A stretch of DNA of 64,000 bases from Arthrobacter subterraneus (GCF_900099735.1 NZ_FNDT01000001.1:365722-429721); one strand, 5' to 3'; shown: positions 43,079 to 52,793, numbered from the stretch's first letter. The notes: generated by a model from the letters alone, not told the origin. Program-made: numbers and translations.

Positions 43079-45629
43079 AGCGCACGCCGGCCGCGTCCGA
43101 CGCCGGCACCCGGCGTGCGCCGTCGTCGTCCGTTTTCTCCACGAGGCGGGCGCCCTCGACGTCGACATCCGGCAGGATGCGGTCCAGCCACGCCGGCAGC
43201 CACCAGGCCCAGCGGCCCAGCAGGTGCATGGCTGCGGGAATCAGCGTCATGCGGACAACAAACGCATCGAGGAGCACGCCGAAGGCCAGTCCGAAGCCGA
43301 TCGGCCGGACCATGGTGAGGTGGGAGAATACGAACCCGGCGAACACGGAGACCATGATGATGGCCGCCGCCGTCACTACCCGCGCTCCGTGGCTGAAGCC
43401 GACCCGGACCGCTTCCCTGGCCGGCCGGCCGTGGACAAAGGACTCGCGCATGCCGGAGACCAGGAACATCTGGTAGTCCATGGCGAGGCCGAAGAGCACG
43501 CCGATCAGGATGATCGGGAGGAAGCTCAGGATGGGGCCGGGGTTGCTGACGCCGAAGAAATCGCCCAGCCACCCCCACTGGTAGATCGCCACGGTGGCGC
43601 CGAAGCTGGCCAACAGCGAGAGCAGGAAGCCCGCGGTGGCAATGAGCGGCACCAGGATGGAGCGGAACACCAGGAGCAGCAGGACCAGGGAGAGCCCGAC
43701 GACGATGCCCAGGTACAGGGGCATGGCCTCCATGAGCTTGGCGGAGACGTCAATGTTGGCGGCGGTCTGACCGGTGACTGACACGGTGACCCCGGTTGCG
43801 TCCGCGATGCTGCCGGCCTCGGCGCGCAGGTCGCGGACGAGCTGTTCGGTACTTTCGCTTGCCGGGCCCTCCTCCGGGATGACCTGGTAGATGGCGGTGC
43901 GTCCGTCGTCGCTGATGCCTGCGGGGACAGCGGCGGCGACGTCGCCAATCTCCGCGAGCCGCTCGGCGACGTCGAGCCGGAGGTCGGTGCGTTCGCCCTC
44001 GTCCTCGATCGCCGGAAGTTCCCCGACCACGAGGAGCGGGCCGTTGGTGCCCTCGCCGAACTTCTCCCCCACCAGTGTGTAGGCCTCGTAGGCGGTGGAG
44101 TCGGCCGGTTCCGAGCCGCCGTCGGGCAGCCCGACGCGCAGTTCCAGCGCCGGCAGCGCCAGCACTCCAAGCGCGACGACGCCGGCCAGCACCGTGAGGA
44201 GCGGCCTGCGGGTGACCATGCCGCCCCAGCCGCGGCCGGCGGCGTAGGAATCGTCAACGGCGTGTTCGTTGGCCTCCGCTTCGCTGACCGCCGGTGCGGT
44301 CTTCCAGCGTCGCTTCGAGATGACCCTGCGGCCCATGACACCGAGCAGCGCCGGCGTCAGTGTCAGCGCGACCAGCACGGCGACGGCGACGGTTCCGGCT
44401 GCGGACAGTCCGAGGATGGTCAGGAACGGTAGTCCCGGGACGGCGAGCGCCGCCAGCGCAATGATGACGGTGATGCCGGCGAAGAGGACGGCGTTGCCCG
44501 CTGTGCCGGTGGCCCGGGCGATGGATTCCTGCATCGGCATGCCGTGGAGCAGCTGCGTGCGGTGGCGGTTGACGATGAAGAGGGAGTAGTCGATCCCGAC
44601 GGCCAGGCCCAGCATCAGCGCGAGCACCGGTGATATGGAGCTCATCTGGATGATGCCGGTGAGGGCGAAGGTGATGCCCACGCCGACGCCGACGCCGACA
44701 ATGGCCATGAGCAGCGGCAGCCCTGCGGCGACCAGCGTGCCGAGCATGACGAGAAGGACAACGGCCGCAACCAGGAGGCCGATCACCTCCGCCGGGCCGA
44801 AGATCTCCGAGATGTCCTGGACAATTTCCTTGCTGTATTCGACGTTCAGGGCTGCCTCGGCTGCCGGATTGGCCGCTTCCTGGACCGCTTCGCGGGTTTC
44901 CGGGGTCACGGCGTCGACAGCGGTGGTGAACTGGACGCTGGCAACCGCGGTAGTGCCGTCGTCGGACACGAACTGGATCCCGGAGGTTGCCTCGAGGAGC
45001 CGCTCCCCGCGCTCCAGCTCGACGCGGGCGGCGTCGAGGTCTGTCTGGCCTTCGTCGAGCTGCCTGCGCTGGGCATCGATCTCGGCCTGGGCGGCGTCGA
45101 GCTGGGCAACGGTGGCGTCGATCTGCTCGGCGGGAAGGAAGGTCTTTCCTGCCTCGAACTGGGCCCGCTGCGCGTCGAGCTGGGCCTGCCCGGCATCGAG
45201 CTGGGCGGCGCCGTCGATCAGTTCCCGGGCTCCGGCTTCCAGCTCCACCTTTCCGTTCTCAATGTCGGCACGGCTGTCAGCCAGCTGCTGCGCGGTCTGG
45301 AAGGGATCGATGACCGCTTCAACGCCGTCGAGCTCGCCAACGTCGGTGAGGGCGGCACCGACTGCCTCCTGCTGCGCGGGAGTGAATTCGCCGTCGGGGT
45401 TCTGGAACACGATGGTTCCCATGCCGCCGACCGCCTCGGGCATGGTGTCCCGGAGCTGGTTGAGGACGCGCTGGGATTCAGTGCCGGGGATGGTGAAGTT
45501 GTTGCTCAGCGTGCCGGAGAAGGCGACGGCGGAGCTTCCGACGGCAACCATGACGGCCAGCCAGGCGGAAACCACCCACCAGCGGCGGCGGTAGGCGAAG
45601 GTGCCGAGTCGGTACAGGAGGAAGGCCAT
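43077..45629 (-). CDS. MMPL/RND-family transporter (850 aa)
   Basis: Twelve-helix RND-type exporter of the MMPL branch, usually moving lipids or hydrophobic drugs. The N-terminal helix region FAYRRRWWVVSAWLAVMVAVG is followed by a large extracellular domain that contains a heptad-like run of about 75 residues (repeats of AQLDAAQ/IDAQRRQLDEGQ/LDAARVELERG, residues ~115-190), then two MMPL helix bundles; the GxxxDY motif DYSLFIVNRHR and, in the second half, DYQMFLVSGMRES carry the proton-relay Asp-Tyr. The gene begins 26 bases after the TetR gene, which is probably its repressor. Confidence 0.92.
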   Translation of the reverse strand: MAFLLYRLGTFAYRRRWWVVSAWLAVMVAVGSSAVAFSGTLSNNFTIPGTESQRVLNQLRDTMPEAVGGMGTIVFQNPDGEFTPAQQEAVGAALTDVGELDGVEAVIDPFQTAQQLADSRADIENGKVELEAGARELIDGAAQLDAGQAQLDAQRAQFEAGKTFLPAEQIDATVAQLDAAQAEIDAQRRQLDEGQTDLDAARVELERGERLLEATSGIQFVSDDGTTAVASVQFTTAVDAVTPETREAVQEAANPAAEAALNVEYSKEIVQDISEIFGPAEVIGLLVAAVVLLVMLGTLVAAGLPLLMAIVGVGVGVGITFALTGIIQMSSISPVLALMLGLAVGIDYSLFIVNRHRTQLLHGMPMQESIARATGTAGNAVLFAGITVIIALAALAVPGLPFLTILGLSAAGTVAVAVLVALTLTPALLGVMGRRVISKRRWKTAPAVSEAEANEHAVDDSYAAGRGWGGMVTRRPLLTVLAGVVALGVLALPALELRVGLPDGGSEPADSTAYEAYTLVGEKFGEGTNGPLLVVGELPAIEDEGERTDLRLDVAERLAEIGDVAAAVPAGISDDGRTAIYQVIPEEGPASESTEQLVRDLRAEAGSIADATGVTVSVTGQTAANIDVSAKLMEAMPLYLGIVVGLSLVLLLLVFRSILVPLIATAGFLLSLLASFGATVAIYQWGWLGDFFGVSNPGPILSFLPIILIGVLFGLAMDYQMFLVSGMRESFVHGRPAREAVRVGFSHGARVVTAAAIIMVSVFAGFVFSHLTMVRPIGFGLAFGVLLDAFVVRMTLIPAAMHLLGRWAWWLPAWLDRILPDVDVEGARLVEKTDDDGARRVPASDAAGVR

Positions 45630-45655
45630 GGTGTTCCCTGGGTTAGCGGGTCGGG

Positions 45656-46270
45656 TTAGGAAGAAGGACTGGAAAAGCCGTCGCGGAGCATGGTCAGCGT
45701 CGCGACGATGTGGTGTTCGAGGGTCTGCGCGGCGTCGGCATCCGGGGTGTCAGCGGAGACCCACTCGCGCATGGCGGCCTTGGCACAGGACAGCAGGGAT
45801 CCGACGAGGGCGTGGATGTAGAGGCTGGATGCGCGGCCCTGCAGGCGGTCTTCCACTGCACTGATAATGCGGGCCTCGGCGCGTTCCCACGCCAGGAGGT
45901 GGGTGCCGAGCAGATCGGGGTTGCCGGCGGACAGGCGGAAGAGATCCCCGCAGTCCTTCAGGTTCTCCACTTTGGTGGTGGCGGCGAGCGCGGCGATCAT
46001 GGCGTCGAGGATGGGCTCCTCCGCGGGGCGGGCCAGCAGCTCGGCCTCGGCCCGGTCGAGGAAGGACTCCGTCGAGACGATAAGCGCCTCTTCCGGACTG
46101 TGGAAGTAGTTGAAGAAGGTCCGGCGGGAGACGCCGGCCTGGTCCGCGATCTGCTCCGCGGTGAAGCCGCCCATGCCGCGGGTGCGTGCGAGGTCGAGGG
46201 CCGCCTGCGCGATGGCCCGTCGGGTGTCTAGCTTGTTCTGCTCACGGCGGCTGAGCTCGGGTTCAGTCAC
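45656..46270 (-). CDS. TetR-family regulator of the MMPL exporter (204 aa)
   Basis: Repressor with a HTH near residues 32-52 (GGFTAEQIADQAGVSRRTFF, then NYFHSPEEAL) and a ligand domain with an acidic, helical C-terminus. It is the first gene of an operon with the MMPL transporter 26 bases downstream. Two 15-bp inverted repeats of the form TTGCAC..GTGCAA lie just upstream of its start (46275-46306), which fit TetR operators and predict autoregulation plus control of the transporter. Confidence 0.92.
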   Translation of the reverse strand: MTEPELSRREQNKLDTRRAIAQAALDLARTRGMGGFTAEQIADQAGVSRRTFFNYFHSPEEALIVSTESFLDRAEAELLARPAEEPILDAMIAALAATTKVENLKDCGDLFRLSAGNPDLLGTHLLAWERAEARIISAVEDRLQGRASSLYIHALVGSLLSCAKAAMREWVSADTPDADAAQTLEHHIVATLTMLRDGFSSPSS

Positions 46271-46274
46271 ATAG

Positions 46275-46306
46275 TTACACTAAGTGCAACGTTGCACCGA
46301 GTGCAA
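46275..46306 (-). promoter_or_regulatory. Pair of TetR-type operators upstream of tetR-MMPL
   Basis: Two adjacent 15-bp inverted repeats: on the plus strand TTACACTAAGTGCAA (46275-46289) and TTGCACCGAGTGCAA (46292-46306), centres 17 bp apart. On the minus strand both read TTGCACT(n)GTGTAA/GTGCAA style half-sites. They lie 5-36 bases before the TetR gene start, over its likely promoter. Confidence 0.8.
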
Positions 46307-46315
46307 GTTTCTGCC

Positions 46316-47011
46316 CTAGCCGACCCGGGAGGGGAAGCCCGCCTCACGGTAATAACCCTCGATATGGGCGGTTACCAGCCGGGATGCCTCGGACGGATTG
46401 CCCGTCAGCACAGCGCCGAGGATGGCATGGTGCTCGGAGCGGAGCCGGGCGGCGGTGGCACCCCAGTCCGACAGATTGCTGATCATATCCAGGGTGTACT
46501 GGCCGATGGCGTCGCGGAGCGAGCCCATCATGGTGCTGATCAGGACGTTGCCGGCGGCCTGGGCGAGTGCGACGTGGAACTCGGCATCCAGTTCCAGAAA
46601 GCGTTCCGCCTCCAGAGCCGGGTCATCCATGGCAACAAGCAGCACCCGGGCGGAATCCAGGAACGGCGACGCCGCATCGATGTGCTCCACGGCCCACGCC
46701 TCCAGCAGCAGGCGGGTCTGGACAATATCCCCTGCGGGAAGGTGGGAGGTGGCGAAGTGCAGCCGCATGGCCGAGGTGAAGGGAGTGGAGGGATCGGCAG
46801 TGATGAGGGTGCCGGCGTCGGGCCCTGATCCGACTCCGGACCGGGCCATTCCCATGGCTTCCAGGACCCGGATGGCCTCCCGCACGGAGGTGCGGGACAC
46901 GTTCAGCCGTTGCGCGATACTGCGCTCGGGAGGTAACCGTTCGCCGATATGCAAGCGACCCTCGGTGATCTCCTGCTCGACCCACCCGAGGACGGTCCTG
47001 TAGGCCTTCAT
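46316..47011 (-). CDS. FadR/LldR-type GntR-family regulator (231 aa)
   Basis: GntR winged-helix repressor of the FadR subfamily: HTH in GERLPPERSIAQRLNVSRTS and SVREAIRVLEAMG (residues ~23-53), then the FCD effector domain with metal-type residues in ELDAEFHVALAQAAGN and LRSEHHAILGAVLTGN. It is divergent from the FMN-dependent lactate-type dehydrogenase. Two TGGTC..ACCA palindromes in the shared interval fit the subfamily consensus TNGTNNNACNA. A ligand such as L-lactate is inferred from the neighbour. Confidence 0.92.
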   Translation of the reverse strand: MKAYRTVLGWVEQEITEGRLHIGERLPPERSIAQRLNVSRTSVREAIRVLEAMGMARSGVGSGPDAGTLITADPSTPFTSAMRLHFATSHLPAGDIVQTRLLLEAWAVEHIDAASPFLDSARVLLVAMDDPALEAERFLELDAEFHVALAQAAGNVLISTMMGSLRDAIGQYTLDMISNLSDWGATAARLRSEHHAILGAVLTGNPSEASRLVTAHIEGYYREAGFPSRVG

Positions 47012-47030
47012 GCACCAACCCTAGTTGATG

Positions 47031-47080
47031 TGGTCGGACCATTGCGGTAGCGTGTCCTGCATCACTATGTGGTCCAACCA
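47031..47080. promoter_or_regulatory. Two FadR-subfamily operators between gntR and lldD
   Basis: TGGTCGGACCA at 47031-47041 and TGGTCCAACCA at 47070-47080 both fit TNGTNNNACNA; the second is the core of a perfect longer palindrome, TATGTGGT...ACCACATA at 47066-47084. They lie 20-30 bases before the regulator start and 28-38 before the lldD start, in a symmetric layout for repression of both genes. Confidence 0.85.
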
Positions 47081-47107
47081 CATATCCGTGTCAGGAGAGG
47101 GATGCCC

Positions 47108-48433
47108 ATGTCCAATCAGGCCGTAGCAGAACAGCAGCCCCAGCCCGCCGAGGCGGGAGCGGTGCCGGCACCGTCCGTCTCGTCCGCGGCTCCGGCAGCT
47201 GAAGGAGCCACCCCGGAAGCGCTGCGCCGCCGGATTCCCAAGCCGGCCGACCTGGCTCCCCTCCTCCAGTTCAAGACCCCATCCCTCCCCACCGCGCGGA
47301 ACCGCGTGGCGAAGGCGCAGACCATCGCAGATCTGCGGGCCATCGCGAAGCGACGGACGCCGAAGGCCCCGTTCGACTACACGGACGGCGGTGCTGAGGA
47401 GGAGATCACCCTTTCCAGGGCGAGGAACGCCTTCAAGAATCTGGAGTTCCGACCCGGAGTACTGCGGAACGTTTCCACTGTCGACACCGCGACGCCGGTG
47501 CTGGGTGCCGATTCCGCCCTCCCGTTCGGCATTGCGCCCACAGGATTCACGCGCATGATGCAGTCCGAGGGCGAGTACGCCGGTTCGCAGGCGGCCCAAG
47601 CCGCCGGGATACCCTTCACGCTGTCCACCATGGGCACCGCGTCCGTCGAAGACGTCGCTGCGGCAGCACCGAACGGGCGGAACTGGTTCCAGCTCTATTT
47701 GTGGACGGACCGCGACCGGTCCATGGAGCTGATCAGCCGTGCCGCCGCGGCCGGCAATGACACACTGATGGTCACCGTTGACACCGCCGTCGCCGGCGCC
47801 AGGCTGCGGGACGTACGCAACGGCATGACCATCCCGCCGGCACTGACCGTCAAAACGGTGCTGGATGCTTCCTACCGGCCCGCGTGGTGGATCAACTTCC
47901 TCACCCACGAACCGCTCACCTTCGCCTCGCTCTCCCACTACTCGGGGACCGTGGCGGACCTGATCAACTCGATGTTCGATCCCACGCTCACCTACGAGGA
48001 CCTCGACTGGCTGCGGGAGGTGTGGAAGGGCAAGCTGGTGGTCAAGGGAATCCAGACGCTCGACGACGCCAAAAAGGCGGTCGATCACGGCGCGGACGGG
48101 ATTGTGCTCTCCAATCACGGCGGACGGCAGCTGGACCGGGCGCCCATCCCCCTGCACCTGCTGCCCGAGGTCGCCGCCGAGCTCAAGGGCAAGACCGACA
48201 TCATCCTGGACACCGGCATCATGAGCGGCGGGGACATCGTGGCCGCGCTGGCCCGGGGGGCGGACTTCACCCTGGTGGGACGGGCCTACCTGTACGGCCT
48301 GATGGCGGGCGGACGGCCCGGCGTGGACCGCATGATCGAGATCCTCGGCACCCAGGTGGCCCGGACCATGCAGCTGCTTGGGGTCAACAGGGTGTCGGAC
48401 CTCAATGAGGACCACGTCCGGTTCCTGGCGTAG
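47108..48433 (+). CDS. lldD: FMN-dependent L-lactate dehydrogenase / alpha-hydroxy-acid oxidase (441 aa)
   Basis: FMN-dependent alpha-hydroxy-acid dehydrogenase, probably oxidising L-lactate to pyruvate. FMN/substrate residues are visible in [51 protein letters not shown] and the catalytic His in [17 protein letters not shown], then [20 protein letters not shown]. An Ala/Pro/Gln-rich N-terminal extension of ~30 residues is longer than in E. coli LldD and may be disordered. Starts: ATG 47108 chosen (GAGG 7 bases upstream); 47102 also possible with AGGAG at 4 bases. Divergent FadR-type regulator and operators suggest lactate induction. Confidence 0.92.
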   Translation: MSNQAVAEQQPQPAEAGAVPAPSVSSAAPAAEGATPEALRRRIPKPADLAPLLQFKTPSLPTARNRVAKAQTIADLRAIAKRRTPKAPFDYTDGGAEEEITLSRARNAFKNLEFRPGVLRNVSTVDTATPVLGADSALPFGIAPTGFTRMMQSEGEYAGSQAAQAAGIPFTLSTMGTASVEDVAAAAPNGRNWFQLYLWTDRDRSMELISRAAAAGNDTLMVTVDTAVAGARLRDVRNGMTIPPALTVKTVLDASYRPAWWINFLTHEPLTFASLSHYSGTVADLINSMFDPTLTYEDLDWLREVWKGKLVVKGIQTLDDAKKAVDHGADGIVLSNHGGRQLDRAPIPLHLLPEVAAELKGKTDIILDTGIMSGGDIVAALARGADFTLVGRAYLYGLMAGGRPGVDRMIEILGTQVARTMQLLGVNRVSDLNEDHVRFLA

Positions 48434-48473
48434 GCACCCGTCTTCCGCGGGCCACTCTCCCCAGGTCCTGACG

Positions 48474-48510
48474 AACAGGCGGCGTGTCGCATAGCGACAC
48501 GCCGCCTGTT
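48474..48510. terminator. Bidirectional 17-bp-stem terminator between lldD and fprA
   Basis: Perfect 17-bp arms (48474-48490 and 48494-48510) with a 3-base ATA loop; outer ends AACAGGCGGCG and CGCCGCCTGTT. It separates the convergent lldD and FprA genes, 41 and 49 bases from their stops. Confidence 0.9.
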
Positions 48511-48558
48511 TGGTCATCGGCCTGCGAGAAGCAGGGGGATCCGGCACGGCCGGGCGCG

Positions 48559-49995
48559 CTACTCCCCGCGGGAGATCGCGATCATGTCCTCACGGGGAAC
48601 CAGCTTCACACGTTCACGGACGAGATCGGAGATACTGCCGTCGTCGTGCACGTAGTTGGCGCCCAGCTTCATTTCGTGGGCATCGAGCTTCAGCCAGCCC
48701 TCCCACGTGGTGTAGCGGACACCGCGCTTCTCGAGGAGGTCGATGATGGCATCCTCCGACGGGTGCTCGGCCGGCGGAAGGTTCAGGCGGTCCTCCAGGA
48801 GGAAGCCGATGGTCTCCAGCGCATCACCCTTGGTATGCCCGATCAGGCCGACCGGGCCGCGCTTGATCCAGCCGGTGCAGTAGATACCGGGGACGACGTT
48901 GCCCGACTCGTCGATGACGCGGCCGCCCTCGTTGGGGATGACGCCGTTCCGCTCGTCGTAGCCGACCTCCGGCAATTCCGACCCGAAGTAGCCGATGGCG
49001 CGGTAGACCGCCTGCACCGGATAGTCGATGTACTCGCCGGTGCCCTCGACGCCGCCGGTGCCGTTCAGCCGCGTGCGCTCGAAGCGGATGTTGGCCACCT
49101 TGCCGGGGGTTTCCGGTGAATCGGTGATCTCCACGGGGCTGTGCAGGAAGTGGAGGTGCAGCCGGCGCGAGGCCGTGAATTCGCTGGGGTCTTCGGGCTG
49201 CTCGACCAGCCAGTTGGTCAGCGTCTTGACCATGGTCTTGGTCTGGTTGTTGCTCGCGATCTGCTGCTCGGAGGCTTCGTCGAAGTCGAAGTCCTCGGGG
49301 TAGAGCACAATGTCGACGTCGCGGGAGTGCGAGAGTTCCCGCAGTTCCAGCGGCGTGAACTTGACCTGCGCGGGGCCCCGGCGGCCGAAGACGTGGACGT
49401 CCGTGACCGGCGACTTCTTCAGCGCGGCGTAGACATTGGCCGGGATTTCCGTGGTCAGCAGGTCATCGGCATGCTTCGACAGCACGCGGGCGATGTCCAG
49501 GGCCACGTTGCCGTTGCCGATCACCGCGATCTGGCTGGCGTCCAGCGGCCAGTCCCGGTCAACGTCGGGGTGCCCGTCATACCAGGAGACAAAGTCCGCA
49601 CCGCCGAAGGAGCCCTCAAGCTCCACTCCGGGAATGTTGAGGTCCGCGTCCTTCACCGCGCCGGTGGCGAAGATGACGGCGTCGTAGAACGTGCGGAAAT
49701 CCTTCAGGGTGAGGTCGCGGCCGTAGTTCACGTTGCCGAGGAATCGGATGTCGCCGCGGTCGAGAACCTTGTGCAGGGCGGTCACAATGCCCTTGATGCG
49801 CGGATGGTCGGGCGCCACACCGTAGCGGATCAGCCCATACGGTGCCGGGTACTGGTCGAACAGGTCGATCGACACTTCGAAGTCTCCGCCCTTGACCTCC
49901 TGCGATTTGGTCAGAATGTCTGCGGCATAGACACCGGCCGGGCCTGCGCCGATGATGGCGACCCGAAGCGGACGGGCCGACGTCGTGCTGGACAC
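48559..49995 (-). CDS. fprA: FprA-type ferredoxin/NADP+ reductase, paralogue 1 (478 aa)
   Basis: Adrenodoxin-reductase-like FAD enzyme passing electrons between NADPH and ferredoxin. FAD motif VAIIGAGPAGVYAADIL near the N-terminus; NADP motif AVIGNGNVALDIARVL near residue 153; GWIKRGPVGLIGHTKGDALE near 360 is the conserved C-terminal FAD loop. Length matches mycobacterial FprA (456 aa). GTG 49995 is chosen because AGGAAGAAGG precedes it; the longer frame start adds a non-family Arg/Lys-rich stretch. A close paralogue is at 58655-60097. Divergent from the RarD-like gene. Confidence 0.92.
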   Translation of the reverse strand: MSSTTSARPLRVAIIGAGPAGVYAADILTKSQEVKGGDFEVSIDLFDQYPAPYGLIRYGVAPDHPRIKGIVTALHKVLDRGDIRFLGNVNYGRDLTLKDFRTFYDAVIFATGAVKDADLNIPGVELEGSFGGADFVSWYDGHPDVDRDWPLDASQIAVIGNGNVALDIARVLSKHADDLLTTEIPANVYAALKKSPVTDVHVFGRRGPAQVKFTPLELRELSHSRDVDIVLYPEDFDFDEASEQQIASNNQTKTMVKTLTNWLVEQPEDPSEFTASRRLHLHFLHSPVEITDSPETPGKVANIRFERTRLNGTGGVEGTGEYIDYPVQAVYRAIGYFGSELPEVGYDERNGVIPNEGGRVIDESGNVVPGIYCTGWIKRGPVGLIGHTKGDALETIGFLLEDRLNLPPAEHPSEDAIIDLLEKRGVRYTTWEGWLKLDAHEMKLGANYVHDDGSISDLVRERVKLVPREDMIAISRGE

Positions 49996-50178
49996 TGAAG
50001 CCTTCTTCCTGGTGGATTTACCCGGGGTCTCCCGAGGGTCAACGGCACGCACATTAGCGCACAGTTTCCTATTCTAAATCCCCTGTTGAGTGCGCGTCTA
50101 AACCAGTGGCGGGGCTCACCCGGACAGCCCGTTCCGGAACCCCGGAATAGGAACGGCACGACGGCGGTTGGCACGCAT

Positions 50179-51141
50179 GTGAGCCGCACCCGCACCTCCC
50201 AGCGTCCCGCCCGAAGCGACAATGCCACGGGCATCCTTTTCGGTATCGGCGCCTACGGCCTGTGGGGCATGCTCCCCCTCTACTTTCTGATCCTTCTGCC
50301 CGCCACCGCGGTGGAGATCGTGGCGAACCGGGTGCTGTGGTCGCTGATCTTCTGCGCCCTGCTGTTGACCGTGCTTCGGTCCTGGGGGAAGGTGCGCGCG
50401 GCTCTTGCCGACCGCAGGATGCTCGGCACCCTGACGGTGGCCGCGCTGCTGATCGCCGTGAACTGGCTCGTGTACACGTACGGCGTGACCAACGGCCACG
50501 CGGTCGAGGCGTCCCTGGGCTACTTCATCAACCCCATCGTGTCGGTGCTTCTGGGCGTACTCGTGCTTCGGGAAAAGCTCCGCCCGCTGCAGTGGACAGC
50601 CGTGGGAATGGGGCTTGTCGCCGTCGTCGTTCTGGCGGTCGGTTACGGCAACGTGCCGTGGATTGCGCTGGCGCTGGCGTTCTCCTTCGGCTTCTACGGG
50701 TTTGTGAAGAAGCGGGTGGGTCCGAGCGTCGATGCCGTGACCAGCCTCAGCGTCGAGACGGCAGTGCTGACGCCGATTGCCGCGGGTGTGATGATCTGGC
50801 TGACGCTGTCCGGCGGTGCAACGCTGACCACGGAGGGTCCGGGCCACTTCTGGATCATGGCCGCGTCCGGGGTGATCACCGCGGTGCCGCTGATCTTCTT
50901 CGGCGCGGCGGCCCGGCGGCTTCCGCTGACCACCATCGGGATGCTGCAGTACCTTGCTCCGGTACTCCAGTTCATTCTTGCCCTGACGGTCTTCGGCGAG
51001 GAGATGCCGCTGGAACGGTGGGTCGGTTTCGGCCTGGTCTGGGTGGGCCTCGCGCTCCTCACCGTGGACATGCTCCGTACGGTACGGAAGAACGCGAGGC
51101 CCCGCCGGGGCACTCCCCTGGAGGAGCCCGCCGGCGTGTAG
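50179..51141 (+). CDS. RarD-like EamA-family transporter (320 aa)
   Basis: Ten-helix EamA/DMT transporter of the RarD group, whose substrate is not settled (chloramphenicol sensitivity phenotype in Pseudomonas). GILFGIGAYGLWGMLPLYFL at the start, YTYGVTNGHAVEASLGYFIN and NPIVSVLLGVLVLREKL are typical of the first half; TIGMLQYLAPVLQFILALTV of the second. Start is uncertain: GTG 50179 gives a normal RarD N-terminus with no strong ribosome binding site. Confidence 0.85.
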   Translation: MSRTRTSQRPARSDNATGILFGIGAYGLWGMLPLYFLILLPATAVEIVANRVLWSLIFCALLLTVLRSWGKVRAALADRRMLGTLTVAALLIAVNWLVYTYGVTNGHAVEASLGYFINPIVSVLLGVLVLREKLRPLQWTAVGMGLVAVVVLAVGYGNVPWIALALAFSFGFYGFVKKRVGPSVDAVTSLSVETAVLTPIAAGVMIWLTLSGGATLTTEGPGHFWIMAASGVITAVPLIFFGAAARRLPLTTIGMLQYLAPVLQFILALTVFGEEMPLERWVGFGLVWVGLALLTVDMLRTVRKNARPRRGTPLEEPAGV

Positions 51142-51145
51142 CCGG

Positions 51146-52687
51146 TTAGTCGGCCACCTCAAGGGCCGGTGTGTCCCGCCGCAGCGTCTCGCCGCGGAAG
51201 AACCCGGGGTGGGTCCGGCGGACGATGAACATGACCAGCACCCCCAGCGCGATGATCCCCACACCGATCACGAAGACCAGCCCCACCCCGAGGATTTCCG
51301 ATCCGCTGCCGAACGCCGGATCCCAGCTGTCCACGGCGGTCTGCAGGAACACGACCACGAGGCCGATTCCGCCGAGCAGCGGCGCGAGGAAGCGGAACAC
51401 GACATTGCGTACGGACCTGAACGCCGAGTGCCGGAAATACCAGACGCAGGCCAGCGCGGTGAGCCCGTAGTAGAAGCAGATCATCAGGCCCAGGGCCATG
51501 ATGGTGTCATTGAGGACGTTGTCGCTGATGATCCGCATGAGCGAGTAGAAGCCTGCGGAGATCACCCCGGCCACCACCGTGGCGAAGACGGGCGAGCGGT
51601 AGGTCGGGTGCACGGTCGCGAACTTTTCCGGCAACGCCTTGTAGTAGCCCATGGCGAGCAGGCTGCGCGCCGGTGACAGAAACGTGGACTGCAGCGACGC
51701 CGCGCAGCTGGACAGCACCGCGAGCGAGAGCAGGATCGCGAACGGCCCCATGACCGGAGCGGCAAGCGCCGCGAAGACGTTCTCCGAAATGTCGGCGTTG
51801 TTGAGGCCGAGACCCTCGGTCCCGACGCCGGCGAACATCACCGTCGCGATCGCGCCGAGCAGGTACATCCCCAGGACGACGACGGCGGTCACCGCGGCTG
51901 CCAGGCCCGCCGTGCGCCTGCCGTTGCGGGATTCCTCGCTGACCGTGAGGCACACGTCCCAGCCCCAGAAGGCGAAGATGGACAGTGACAGGCCCAGCGC
52001 AAAGGCGGAGAAGCTCTCAATGGCGAACGGGTTGAACCAATCCCAGCTGAACGCGACGGCGCCGGCCGCGGAGCCCTGCTGGATCCGGCTGAAGGCAGCG
52101 ATCACAAACCAGGCGAGCACCGCGACCTGCAGGCCCACCAGCGCGTACTGCACGGCCTTGGTGGTCTTCACGCCGCGGCAGGAGACCCACACCGCAGCGC
52201 CGACGAACACCAGGCACGTCAGGATGTTCAGCCACCGGATGCCGGTCAGGTCCGCAATGGCGTCCTGTCCGGTGATCTGCGCGAGGAAGAGGTAGAAGAA
52301 GTCCACGGCCACGCCCGCGAGGTTCGACAGCACAATGATGTTTGCCGCCAGCAGCCCCCACCCGCCGATCCAGCCGAGGTAGGGACCGAACGCCTTGGTC
52401 ACCCAGGTGAACGTGGTGCCGCTGTCCGGGGTGTCCGCGTTCAGCTCGCGGTACCCCAGCGCCACGAGGAACATCGGGATGAACCCGACGATGAAGATCG
52501 CCGGGAGGTGCACTCCGATGCTCTGCACGGTGGGGCCCAGCGTGCTTGTCAGGACGTAGGCGGGGGCAATGGTGGAAATACCGATGACGACGACGGCAAG
52601 CAGGCCCAACTGCCCGGTCTTGAGTCCCTTGCCGGAGAACTTGGGTGTGCCGTCGGGAGCGCCGGTGCGCACTTGCATAGTGCTCAT
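51146..52687 (-). CDS. APC-family amino acid permease of the GABA/putrescine block (513 aa)
   Basis: Membrane permease with 12 or more helices. VTVSEESRNGRRTAGLAAAV (the APC helix-6 consensus Ser-Glu-Glu), FTWVTKAFGPYLGWIGGWG and FLSPARSLLAMGYYKALPEK indicate the amino-acid/polyamine APC superfamily, close to GABA or putrescine-type permeases. It lies downstream of gabT in the same direction but 408 bases away, with its own palindromic operator at 52794-52814, so it is probably controlled separately. Substrate inferred from neighbours as GABA or putrescine. Confidence 0.88.
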   Translation of the reverse strand: MSTMQVRTGAPDGTPKFSGKGLKTGQLGLLAVVVIGISTIAPAYVLTSTLGPTVQSIGVHLPAIFIVGFIPMFLVALGYRELNADTPDSGTTFTWVTKAFGPYLGWIGGWGLLAANIIVLSNLAGVAVDFFYLFLAQITGQDAIADLTGIRWLNILTCLVFVGAAVWVSCRGVKTTKAVQYALVGLQVAVLAWFVIAAFSRIQQGSAAGAVAFSWDWFNPFAIESFSAFALGLSLSIFAFWGWDVCLTVSEESRNGRRTAGLAAAVTAVVVLGMYLLGAIATVMFAGVGTEGLGLNNADISENVFAALAAPVMGPFAILLSLAVLSSCAASLQSTFLSPARSLLAMGYYKALPEKFATVHPTYRSPVFATVVAGVISAGFYSLMRIISDNVLNDTIMALGLMICFYYGLTALACVWYFRHSAFRSVRNVVFRFLAPLLGGIGLVVVFLQTAVDSWDPAFGSGSEILGVGLVFVIGVGIIALGVLVMFIVRRTHPGFFRGETLRRDTPALEVAD

Positions 52688-52793
52688 GGGTTCCTTACCT
52701 CGTTGTAGGAAAAGCTGTCGCAGGAAAGCTTGCGGAAAAAGAGTTTCGGGCTGCCGGGTGGGATGGGATCTCCACTGTCACCGGCGTCACTCA

